Positions 43,001 to 53,400 of a stretch of 64,000 nucleotides of DNA are shown here, in pieces. How positions within the stretch are numbered: the stretch's first letter is position 1; each line of letters starts with the position of its first letter. Source of the DNA: Azospirillum rugosum. Lineage in GTDB: Bacteria; Pseudomonadota; Alphaproteobacteria; Azospirillales; Azospirillaceae. The notes beneath the pieces were generated by a model. It was not told the DNA's origin and did not search any database. It worked only from the letters and a program-made list of their open reading frames with translations. A program made the position numbers and the translations under genes. The stretch covers positions 20,867 to 84,866 of the forward strand of contig NZ_JAGINP010000035.1 in assembly GCF_017876155.1 (NCBI RefSeq), read 5' to 3'.

Positions 43001-44259
43001 TCGGCATAGAGCAGGCGGGCGCCGACCGCGCCGATGTCCGGGCGCCGGGCGTGGACCGCCATGCTCCGCAGCCAGCCGGGGCTGATGCCTTCGGTGTCGT
43101 CGTTGAGGAAGCAGAGCAGTTGCCCCGATGCCCGCTCCGCCGCGGCGTTCATCATGCGCGAGAAGTTGAACGGCTCCGGCCAGTCCAGGATCGTCGCCCC
43201 GGACCGCCCGCCGACGATGGCGTCCAACCGGCTCCGATAGGCGGGCGACCGGCTGTTGTCCACGACGATCAGTTCGATCGGCGTGTCCGGATTCAGGCGG
43301 TACAGGCTGTCGACGCAGCGGCCGAGCAGCTCTTCCTGGGCGTGGGTGGGGATGATCACCGACAGCGTGGCGCCGCCGATGTTTGCGCCGCTGTCCCCGC
43401 CGGTGCCCGTGATCGCGGTCGGTCCCGTGTTGCGCCGTGCCGCCGCGGCATCGGTCGTCGCGTGGTGCAGGATGTGGGGGATGCGGTGCACCGCGCCGCG
43501 CGGAAGCGCCCCGGCGAGGCCCGCCGCCAGTCGGCGGGGATGGGCGGCGGCCAAACCCATCAACGCCGATCGGCGAACCGCGAAGCAGGCGGAGAGCAGG
43601 TCGACCTCGTCGAACAGGTCGCGGCTGAACGCCGGCTTGAAGAAGGGGGAGTGCCGCTCGCCGCCGGGACCCAGCCGGTCCTCGTCGCCGTAGAACAGGA
43701 CGGCGTCCGGCTGGCGCCGCGCCGCATCGGCGATCAGGAAGACCGCGTGCGGGCGCAGCACCGCGTCCCTGTGAAGGAACAGAAGCAGGTCGCAGGGCTC
43801 CGTGCGCCCACGGTCGAACGGGTGGAACTGGCCGACGATGTCCGGCCGCCCCGTCACGCCGTCGTCGAACACCCCATGGTCGTCGTACAGGCACAGGGCG
43901 ACGCCGGGCAAGCCTGCCCCCGAGGCCATCCGCCGGATCGGATCCTGGTCGTCGGGACCGATCCGGTCGAAGCGCTCGGCCCAGGCGCGGTAGTCCCGTG
44001 GATCGACCGGCGGGTCCATCCAGCGGGCGGCCTCCTCCGGCGGAACGCCCTGAACGCCGTCCGTTCCGCACCGCGCAAGGAACGGTCGGCCGCACAGGCC
44101 GCACAGAATGAGACGATGCGAGGTGTCGTCCGCGCGGTGATCCCCGTCGCGGATCTCCGCAGCGACGGCGTGCCGGCCATCGGCGTCGCAGACGGGGCAG
44201 CGGCAGGGCAGGGGCTGCGCGCCGGCCGCGGAACCGGGAACTGGAACGATGGTCAGCAT
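40096..44259 (-). CDS. Large multi-domain glycosyltransferase with TPR region
   Basis: A 1387-residue protein. Residues 1-60 have a CxCxxC...CxxC zinc-ribbon-like start. About 130-260 reads like a degenerate GT2 C-terminal part (LLLFLHRDAVLRPHAVFLI, VLFYGDEDRL). A full GT2 domain starts near 297 (LSVIIPTHAQEELLGRCVDS) with NDD in FLNDDTEG and SDVDLCLKL. TPR-like helices occupy about 600-860, with a GAGAGAG run near 770. A second GT2 starts near 875 (FSVVMPVYRPSLPDL) with DQDDELHPDA. A weaker GT-like part ends the protein. It probably glycosylates surface polymers or protein. It is 176 bp downstream of the giant RTX gene, which it may modify (inference). Confidence 0.9.
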   Translation of the reverse strand: MLTIVPVPGSAAGAQPLPCRCPVCDADGRHAVAAEIRDGDHRADDTSHRLILCGLCGRPFLARCGTDGVQGVPPEEAARWMDPPVDPRDYRAWAERFDRIGPDDQDPIRRMASGAGLPGVALCLYDDHGVFDDGVTGRPDIVGQFHPFDRGRTEPCDLLLFLHRDAVLRPHAVFLIADAARRQPDAVLFYGDEDRLGPGGERHSPFFKPAFSRDLFDEVDLLSACFAVRRSALMGLAAAHPRRLAAGLAGALPRGAVHRIPHILHHATTDAAAARRNTGPTAITGTGGDSGANIGGATLSVIIPTHAQEELLGRCVDSLYRLNPDTPIELIVVDNSRSPAYRSRLDAIVGGRSGATILDWPEPFNFSRMMNAAAERASGQLLCFLNDDTEGISPGWLRSMAVHARRPDIGAVGARLLYADGSVQHAGVVLTGQAGAAHLHHHVPAGSSGHGGLAALRQEVSAVTGACLMVDADKFKAVDGFDAAELPVNFSDVDLCLKLRAKGFHALYLPDATLHHHESVSRSARRGDSVRMAGQAELHRLVSRWQLGRRPDPYHNPNLSTVSLDGAFAWPPRAPYPWKRAAPVGDVERHAEVELTVEQRSRLRLEVAATAFRDGRLDDAARTALAVLLDRGVSSGKIAAAAATFGLCVEKAGGAELAAHFLREAVRRDPVRAEHRHNLGNLLARMGHRAAAAVEFEAVLTRNPYFVESVRSLAATLVADGDAARALGVLTQGCTANPADTRLWLALAEVAWEQEHYALCLAAAHWAGAGAGAGAGAGEGSTGTPETAARALAYARAVFAAANAGHRVAAVEALTRGAKLPAWDAAGGPPAAQIAERRRDLLSEGDAPASRVRIATAQRRLADAVRRCDPRAEAVRFSVVMPVYRPSLPDLAAAIDSVRRQSHGNWELCIAVDGPQDGAVQDRLAEAAAADPRVRVASRPERGHIAAASNSAVDMAVGEYLALLDQDDELHPDALRVVADAIVRADRPHILFSDEDRIDRQGRRAAANVKKGWDPLLMLHQNAVSHLGVFRRDAVRRVGGFRLGREGSQDHDLVLRLMRDDMRGEPLRVVHLPHVLYHWRAGADSTAASIDAKPYALAAGRDAVQEHLAAAFPAGERARVVALRSLAGYRVLWPRSGPETSADLLLTVPVTRDAAVTLAGLLAEAGAGAEGLAGVIAATADGQILRVGLDGDARTLGPLEPDSSPAAVRRQLAARCTGTHLLFCHPTVRFDEAGWVGALLRFASGTGCVAVGPKLVDAAGHVVSCGVTPDRRIIGRRYGFGAGGLAPGYFGRLAFSTQAGLLDELCFLMRRDVLERSGGLDELPYRHGLDLLDAMMRIRQAGDLAAVPDALARFDAEARFNPILLAHAEPGDAFLFLQRWSSALTVD

Positions 44260-44435
44260 GAGCGTCCTGAACGTGAGCGATGCGGCATCATCCCCGGCAC
44301 ACCCCCGGTCAGGCCAGTGCTTTCCTGCCCGCTGCTCCAGCCCTTGCAGGTCCGGCAGGCATGGGACGGATCCGGCGGCGGGATCGGGGGAATGTCCCGA
44401 TGCCCGCCGCCGGAGCGTCCGTCACTGGATCCCCA

Positions 44436-47400
44436 TCATTGGAACCAGGCGTCCGTCACGCCGGTGACGCCGACCACGGTGATGGTGCTCTTGTCGGACA
44501 GGGTGAACACCGTGCTCGTCCCGACGGTCTTGGCGGCCGCCTTGAGGTCGGCGATGCTGACGCCCGGGCTCGCGAAGCCCAGGAGATCGTCGTCGGCGTT
44601 GAACTCGAACACGTAGTCGTTCCCGCCACCGAGCGTGAACGCGAAGATGTCCTTGCCCGCACCGCCGATCAGCCAGTCGTCGCCGGCGAAGCCCCACAGC
44701 ACGTCGTCGCCATTCCCGCCGAACAGCGTATCGTTGCCGTCCTCGCCGATCAGGGTGTCGTTGCCGGCGCCACCGTCGATCAGGTCGTCGCCGCCGCCGC
44801 CGCCGAGCAGGTCCGCCCCCGCCCCGCCAAGGATGGAGTCGGTTCCGTCCCCGCCGACGATGGTGTCGTTGCCCTCGTCGCCGGTCAGCAGGTCGTTGCC
44901 GGCCATCCCGAACAGCACGTCGTCGCCGGTGCCGCCGATGGCCGTGTCGTTGCCGTCCTCGCCGATCAGCCAGTCGTTGCCGGCGTCGCCGCTCAGCAGG
45001 TCGTTGCCGGCACCGCCGCCGACGAGGTCGTTGTCGTCGCCGCCCATGACCGTGTCGTCGTCGTCGCCGCCGTGCAGGGTATCGTTGCCGACGTCGCCGG
45101 CCAGCAGGTCGCGGCCGGTGGTGCTGACCACGACGTCGTCGCCGCCGCCGCCGCTGGTGGTGTCGTCGCCCGGACCGAGGTTGATGGTCTGCGCCGCGTC
45201 GTCACCGATGGTCCGGCTGTTGCCGGCGCCGCCGGTGAAGGTGCCGCTGCCGACGATCGCCGCGAAGTCCACCTCGTTGAGGACGACCGAGCCGCCGGGG
45301 TTGCTGCCCATGTTGAGGATCAGCGCTTCCCGCGGGGCCCCGTTGGTGGACGTGCCGGTGATGGTGACCGGCCCGGTGCCCGTGGGCGTCAGCGTGCGCA
45401 GCGTCAGCTGGCCTCCGGCGCTGCCGGCGAAGCTGCCCACCGCGTTGCGGATGTCCGCGCTCCGGGCGTCGGGCAGGAGGGTGGCCAGCATGCCCGCGAA
45501 AATGCCGGCCATCTGGCTGCTTTCCACCGTGGACTGCGGGCCATGGGCGGTGAGGCCCGCGCCCGCCGACACGTTCGCCTGGAGAAGCGGGGCGTTGCCC
45601 GCATCCTGCATGAGGGAGACCGTGGCGCCGTCCCGGCGGTCCGCCGGTACGGTCTGGGGAAGGCCGGTTTCGACGAAGGGAACGTTGACGCCGGCCGGCG
45701 CGCTGCCCTGCCGGGTCCGGACCACCACGCCGTTCACCGTCTCTTCACCCACCGGCTTGGTGCCCCCGCCACCGGAGTTGCCGTTGCCGGACGGGACGTC
45801 GTCGTTGCGGATGGTGCCGGTCGCCGCCGCCGTCTGGATGGTTCCGCCGCTGGCGTTGGCCAGGGTGACGGTGAAGGTTTCGTCGGCCTCCACGTCTCGG
45901 TCGGCCTGGACGTTCACGGTGATCCGGGCCGTCTGCTGGCCCGCCGCGAAGGCGACCGAGCCCTGCGGCAGCGCGTTCCCGGCGAAGTCGCCGGCCGTGG
46001 CCGGAGCGGCTCCGCTGCCCGCCACCGTGTAGGACGCGGTGGTCGCGCCGGACAGGTCGCCCGTGCGGGTAACCAGGAAGGTCAGCGCCGTCGTGCCGTC
46101 GTTGCCTTCCGCGGAGCTGCCGGTTTCCGCGGCGATGGCCAGGGACGGCGGATCGGCCGGCGGCGGAGCCGTGTTCTTGATGACGCCCGTTGCCACCGCC
46201 GTGCCGAGGGTGGCGCCGGCGGGGTTGGACAGAGTGACCGTGAAGGTCTCGTCCTGCTCCGCCAAGACATCGGCGGCGATGAAGACCTCAATGGTCTTCG
46301 TCGTTTCGCCGGCCGCCAGACTGACCGTGCCGCTGGGGAAGCCGAAGTCGAAGTCGTCCGCCGCCGCCGGATTCGGCCCGCTGCCGGCGATCGTGTAGGC
46401 GACGCTGACCGGGTCGAGCGCGTTGTCGCTGCGGGTGACGGTGAAGACCGCCTTGGCCTTCTGCCCTTCCTGCACCGTCGCGGACGTCGCGGCGATGTCG
46501 AGGCGGGGGGTGAGCGCGCCGTCGTCGTTCTCGATCGTTACCGTCGCCCGCGGGGCGGCGATGACCGCCTTGGTCGCCGCGTTGGCCTGCTGCGACAGGG
46601 TGACCGCGAAGGATTCGTCGGCCTCCGCCACCGCGTCGCCGGCGACCGCGACGGTGACCGTCGCCGAGGTCTGGCCGGCGGCCAGCGTCACCGTTCCGCC
46701 GGGGAGCTGCCCGCCGAAGTCGGTGGCGTCGACCGCCGACGCGCCGAAGCCGGTCACGGCGAAGTCGAGCACGAGGTCGGTGCTGGAGTCGCCGGTGCGG
46801 TACACGTCGAACACGACATTCGTGCTTCCGCTGTTGCGCTCCGTCACCGTGGCGGTGCGGGCCGCGATGGTCACCACTGGGGCGGCGGCCGGCGCGTTCG
46901 CCGTGGTGGACTGCTGCGTCGGGGCGTCCGCCAGCGTGGCCCCCTTCAGGAAGCTGGCGTCGCCGGTGAGCGCCACGTCGAGCAGGGCCGCCTGCCGCAG
47001 CGCCGGATCGGTGATGCCCGCCGCGTCCAGCAGCGCCTCCGCACGTTGGCGCAGGGCGTCCGGCAGCGTGTCCACGGACAGGACCTGCCGCGGGAAGCTG
47101 CGGTCGGTGTAGGTTGCCGTCGTTTCCCCCGGCCGATAGTCGAACAGCGAGGTCTGCTGGGTGACCCGCCAGCCGTCGGCGTAGCTGCCGTACAGCACCG
47201 CATAGTCGACCGGCTGCGACAGCACCGTGCCGTCGGCCAGGGCCAGGTCGTTGGACGGGTTGCCGTCGAGGTTGCCCATCAGGCCCTCGATCGATCCCGC
47301 CGCGCGGGTCGGCGACAGGAAGAGCTGGAGGTCGACGCGGTCCGCCTCGACCGTGACGATCATCTGCTCCTGGTTGGCGTACACGACGGTGTAGACGTTT

Positions 47401-50400
47401 CCGGAGCGGAAGATGTGGCCGTCGCCGACGGCGATCGACCCGGCGCTGTCCGGAATGTCGGTGACCGCCCCGTCGACGCGCAGCGGATGGCCGGCGTCGA
47501 GCGCGTTGATGGACACCCGCGCAGCACCGATCCTGGTCGCGACCGCCGTGTTGACCGACACGGCGTCGCCCATCGCCGCCGTGCGCAGCTGCACGATCCG
47601 CTCGTCGCCGGACTTGGCGTGGACGTAGGTGAATTCGCCGACCGCCTGGAAGCTGTAGTAGAAGCCGTCGAAGGTGACCAGATGCGGGTCGCCCCAGTTG
47701 GCGCCCGGACGGAAGCCCGGCGGCAGCGGCGGCGCCTGATTGTCGTCGTTCAGGATCGTTCCGGTCGCCTGCCGGTTGCCGAGCTTGACGTTCGAGCCCG
47801 CCGCCGGCGTGCCGAGCGTCACTGCGAAGGTCTCGTTCGCCTCCGCCACCGTGTCGCCGACCACGTCGACCGAAATGGTCTTGCTGGTCTCGCCCGCGGC
47901 GAAGGTGACCGTCCCGTCATAGGGCAGGAAGCTGCCCAGCAGGTCCCCGGCGCCGATTGGGCTGCTGCCCGTGCCGGCGACGGTGTAGCCCACCGTCACG
48001 TTGCTGGTCGTGTCGCCGGCACGGGTCACCGTGAAGGTGAAGCGGGTGGAGCCGCTGTTGCCCTCCGCCTTGGACAGCTGGCTGGGCTCGATGGAGACGA
48101 CCGCCGGCAGCGCGTTCGACGCGGTGCCGCCGGTCATCGAGAAGCGCCACAGGCCGTTCGAGCCGGTGTTGCCCGCCGTGGTGTCGAGGGCGAGCATCCC
48201 CGCCGCATCCCCCGACTGGGGCAGGATGAAGACGCCCGCGGCGTCGCCGTTGCCGGCGGTGTAGCCGGCCTGCGCGACGGCCCCGGTGCCGCCGGTCTGC
48301 GCCCAGGTCACGGACTCGTAGCGGAACTCCGCGTCGAAGTCCCCGGCCTGGCGTCCCGCCGCCCCGGCGGCGTTGGTCAGCACGAGCTGGAAGGCGTTGC
48401 GCGCCCCGTCCGTGCCGCCGTTCGCGGCCACGTCGTCCCAGGTGATGATGATGGTGCCGGTGGCCGGGTCCAGATCGTAGTAGACGCGGTTGGTGCCCTG
48501 CGAGGTGCCGCCCGGCGTCGCCGCCCCGGTGCCGCCCCGCGTGTCCACGTCCGACAGGAACGGCGCGATGATCGCCGGGGCCGAGGCCGACAGCGCGTTG
48601 GCCGACGGGCCGGTGGACAGCGGCCCGTCGAAGGAGATGCTGCCGTTCGTGTTGATGTAGAAGCCGGTGTAGACCTTGCCGAAGACGTTGATGCCGTCCG
48701 CGAAGATGGACCGGACGTCGACGAAGCCGCTCGACCCGTCGTTGCTGCGGTCAAGCTCGTTCTCGCCGAAGCCGGCGGACCCGCCGAGGCCGCTGATCAG
48801 GCGGGACCCGATCGCGGCGACCGGCGTCAGGTCGACGGTCTTGTCGGTGAAGCGCAGCTCCTCCGCCGCGGTGACGCGGGCGACGCCGTCCGCCTTGGTG
48901 CCGCGGGCGTGGGTGACGGTGACCGTCGTGCCGCTGTTGACGATGTCGTAGTTCGCCCAGGCGTCGGTGAAGACCACCGCGTCGTTTCCCGCACCGCCGT
49001 TGATGTCGTCGGTGCCGCCGCTCGCCTCGAACCGGTCGTTGCCGTCGCCGCCGTTCAGCGTGTCGTCGCCCGCACCGCCGTTCAGCGTGTCGTCCCCGGC
49101 GTCGCCGGACAGCAGGTCGGCCCCGTCGCCGCCGCTCAGGCTGTCGTTGCCCTGGCCGCCGGACAGGCTGTCGTTGCCGCCGTTGCCGAACAGACGGTCG
49201 TCGCCGGCTTGGCCCATCAGCCGGTCCGGCAGGTCGCCGCCGTTCAGCGTGTCGGCGTCGGCGGTGCCGGTCTGGATCACGCTGGCGCCCCGCGCCAGCA
49301 CGCCGGCGCTGCCGTCAACTTCCTGCAGCTCGTGGAAGCCGGTCAGCGTCAGGGTGGCGTCGGCCACGCCGTCGCCGTTGGTGTCGAACAGCAGCTGCGT
49401 GGCGGCGCCGCCGGAGGTGACGAAGCGGAAGCCGACCTGCGCGCCGCCCGGCTGGGCCACGGTGCCGGTGAAGGGACCGCTACCGACGAAGGTGAAGGGA
49501 ATGCCGGACAGGTCGATGCGGTCGTCCCCCATGAAGTCGGTGATGCGGTCGCCGTTTGCCTCCGCCACGCTGGCGTAGCGGAAGGTGTCGCTGCCCTCGC
49601 TGCCGCTCAGCACGTCCTCGCCGGCACCGCCGACCAGCGTGTCGTCGCCCGTCCCGCCATGCAGGAAGTCCGCGCCGGCCAGGCCGTCGAGCCGGTCGTT
49701 GCCGGCGCCGCCGGCCAGGGTGTCGGACGCGGCACCACCGGTAAGCGTGTCGGCGCCGTCACCGCCGGTGCTGTTGACCGCGGTCACCCGGATCAGGACG
49801 CCGGTGTTGGCCGGATCGACGGCCAGGGCGTGGGTCCCGGCGATGTGGATCACGCGGTCGGCCACGCCGTCGCCATCCACGTCGAACTGCAGGTCGGTCG
49901 TGGCAAAGGCGCCGGACCCGGTCTGGACCACGTTCACCGCCACGCCGCTGCCGTAGCGCTGGGACAGCGGCGTCGTGCCGAGGAAGGTGGCCGAAAGGCC
50001 GGAGATGTCGATGCGGTCGCCCGTGGCGAAGTCCGTGATGACGTCGCCGTCGATGTCGGTGACGCGGGCGAGCAGGAAGGTGTCGTTGCCGGCACCGCCG
50101 GTCAGCTCGTCCCGCCCGTCCGACCCGGTCAGCGTGTCGTCGCCGTCGCCGCCGCTCAGCGTGTCGTTGCCGGCCCCGCCGACCAGGCTGTCGTTGCCGT
50201 CGCCGCCGCTCAGGCCATCGCCGCCGTCGCCGCCGTCCAGCGTGTCGCCGCCGCTGCCGCCGTCCAGCGTGTCGTTGCCCCCCGCGCCCGACAGACGGTC
50301 GTCGCCGTCGAGGCCGGCGAGGCTGTCGGCGCCCTCGCCGCCCGCCAGAGTGTCGGCCGCCGCGGTGCCGGTCAGGCTCTGGTTGGAGATGCGAACGAGG

Positions 50401-53400
50401 ACCCCCGCATCCGCGCCGTCCTCGCGCAGGGCATGGGCGCCGGCGAGTTCGATCACTGCGTCCGCGATGCCGTCGCCGTTGCCGTCAATCTCCACGCGGG
50501 TGCGCTGCTGGCCCTCCGCACCGGTCACGGCGTAGCGGACCTGCGCCGGACCGAGATTCGCGGCGGAACCGGTGAAGGCGCGGTCGCCGATGAAGCTGGC
50601 CTGGAGCGCCTTGAGGTCGAGCCGGTCGCCGTCGGCGAAGTCCTGGATGCGGTCGCCCGCGGCGTCGCCCACGGTCAGCACGCGGAACACGTCGGCGCCG
50701 GCGCCGCCGGTCAGCGTGTCGGCCCCGTCGCCGCCCGTCAGCGTGTCGTCGCCGTCCCCGCCGTCGAGCCGGTCCCGGCCGGTCCCGCCGGACAGCAGGT
50801 CGTTGCCGGCGCCACCGACCAGCGTGTCGTCGCCGGCGTCCCCTGCCAGCGTGTCGTCGCCCGCGGTGCCGCCGAACCCCTGGCCGCGGGCGCGGACGAG
50901 GACGCCCGGCGCGTTCGGGTCGATCTGGAGGATGTGCTCGCCGGCGATCTCGATGCTGCGGTCGGTCCTGCCATCGCCGTTGAGGTCGATCTGCAGCAGG
51001 GTGTTCCGGTAACCCGGCTCGCCGACCGCGGACACGCGGACTTGCGCGGCCCCAGTCCCGCTGAAGATGGCGGTGCCGATGAAGGCGGCGTTCAGGGCCG
51101 ACAGGTCGATCCGGTCGCCGTCGGTGAAGTCGGTGATGCGGTCGCCCGCGATGTCGTCCGCCGTGAAGACGAAGGTGTCGTTTCCGGCGCCGCCGGTCAG
51201 GCGGTCGGTGCCGAGGCCGCCGACCAGCGTGTCGTTGCCGGCGTCGCCCGCCAGCGTGTCGTCGCCGGCCCCGCCGGTCAGGCTGTCGTCGCCGGCCCCG
51301 CCGATCAGGCTGTCGCGCCCGGCGCCGCTCTCCAGCGTGTCGGCGTCGCCGGTCCCGGCGAGCACGAGGTCGTCGATGCGCACCAGGACGCCCGGGTTGT
51401 TCTGGGCCGTCGCGAGCGTGTGCGTGCCGGACAGGACGAGGGTGCGCTCGCCGATGCCGTTGCCGTCCAGATCGAAGACGAGCCGGGTTTCGGACAGCGG
51501 CCCGCTGCCCACCACCACCACGTTCACCTGCGCCGGTCCGGGCTGCGCCACGGTGCCGGTGAAGGCCGCAGTGCCGATGAAGGTGGCGTTCAGGTCGGTG
51601 ATGTCGATGCGGTCGCCGGAGCTGAAATCGGTGATGCGGTCGCCGTTGATGTGGCTGGCCTTGTTGAAGCGGAAGACGTCCTGGCCGGCGCCGCCGGTCA
51701 TCAGGTCGCCGCCGGGGCCGCCGTTCAGCGTGTCGTTGCCGGCGCCGCCCTCCAGCGTGTCGATCCCGTCGCCGCCGATCACGACGTCGTTGCCGTCCCC
51801 GCCGATCACGAGGTCGTTGCCGTAATCGCCGCTCAGCGTGTCGTTGCCGGCACCGCCCGTCAGCGTGTCCGGACCGGACGCGCCAGTCAGGCTGTCGTTG
51901 CCGTCCCCGCCGGTCAGCGCCTGCCCGGCCTCCGTCACCAGGACGCCCGACGGAGCCCCGGCCAACTGGACCAGCGGCACCACGCCGTCCAGCGTCAACG
52001 CCGCGTCGCCGGTGCCGTCGCCGTTGGCGTCGAGGACCAGCGTCGTGCTGCCGGTGCCGTAGAACACGCGCAGCTGGGCGCTTCCCGGAGCGGCGGGGGT
52101 GCCGCTGAACTGGGATTCCCCGATGAATGTCGCCCCGAGCGCCGACAGGTCGAGCCGGTCGCCCGCGGCGAAATCGCGGATGCGGTCGTTGTGCATGGCC
52201 GCCGGCGAGTCGTAGACGAACTGGTCGTCACCCTGGCCGCCCTCCAGGCTGTCGGCCCCGTCGCCGCCGATCAGCACGTCGGCGCCCAGGCCGCCCTGCA
52301 GCAGGTCGGCGCCGCCGCCGCCGATCAGGGTGTCGTTGCCGGCGCCGCCGGCCAGCGTGTCGCGGGCGGTGCCGCCGACCAGGGAATCATCGCCGTCCGT
52401 GCCGGCGAGCGTCTGGTTCGGCACGCGCACGAGCACGCCCGCGGCCTGCGGATCGGCCGCCAGGTCGTGCTCTCCCACCAGCGTGAAATAGCTGTTGGCG
52501 TAGGGGTAGCCGGAGGAGGCGATCTCCACGCGGGTCATTCCGCCCGCCACCACCGAGCGCACCTGGACCGGGCTGGAATTGCCGGGGGTGCCGCTGAACG
52601 GCGCGGACCCGATGTAGACCGCGTTCAGCGCCGACAGGTCGATGCGGTCCCCGTCGGAGAAGTCGCCGATACGGTCGTTGAACAGATCGGCGATGTTGGT
52701 GAAGCGGAAGGTGTCCTTTCCGTCGCCGCCCATCAGCTGATCGGCCCCGGTGCCGCCGTCCAGCGTGTCGTCGCTCTGGCCGCCGTCCAGGCTGTCCGCC
52801 CCGTCGCCGCCGATCAGCATGTCGGCGCCCAGGCCGCCGCGCAGGATATCCGCCCCCGAACCGCCGTACAGCAGGTCGTTGCCGCCGCCGCCGTCCAGGC
52901 TGTCGCTGCTGGCATAGCCGAAGAGGGTGTCGTCGCCGGCACCGCCGGACAGGGTGTCGCGGCCCGCGGCACCGTCCAGCGTGTCGTTGCCGTCCGTCCC
53001 GGTCCGGAGCCGTTCCGCCACGCGGATCAGGACGCCCGACGCGTTCGGATCGACGGCCAGCCCATGCTCGCCCGACAGGACGATGCTGCCGTCGACCCGG
53101 CCGTCGCCGGTCGTGTCGAACTCAAGCTGCGTGTCGTCGCCGACCGTCCGCAGGCGCACCTGCCCCGGCCCCGGAGACTGCGTGCTGCCGGTGAAGGGGT
53201 CCTCGCCGATGAAGGACACGTTCAGGGCGGACAGGTCGATGCGGTCGCCGGTGGCGAAATCGGTGATGCGGTCGCCCGCCAGTTGGGTCGAGGCGGTGAA
53301 GCGGAAGGTGTCGCTGCCCTCGCCGCCGATCAACAGGTCGGCGCCCTCGCCGCCGTTCAGCGTGTCGTCGCCGGCCCCGCCGTCGAGCACGTCGCCGCTG

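Noticed and set aside
40126..44616. A 1496-codon open frame antisense to the glycosyltransferase
   Set aside because: It is a codon-bias shadow; the glycosyltransferase frame has clear GT2 motifs and a good ribosome site.
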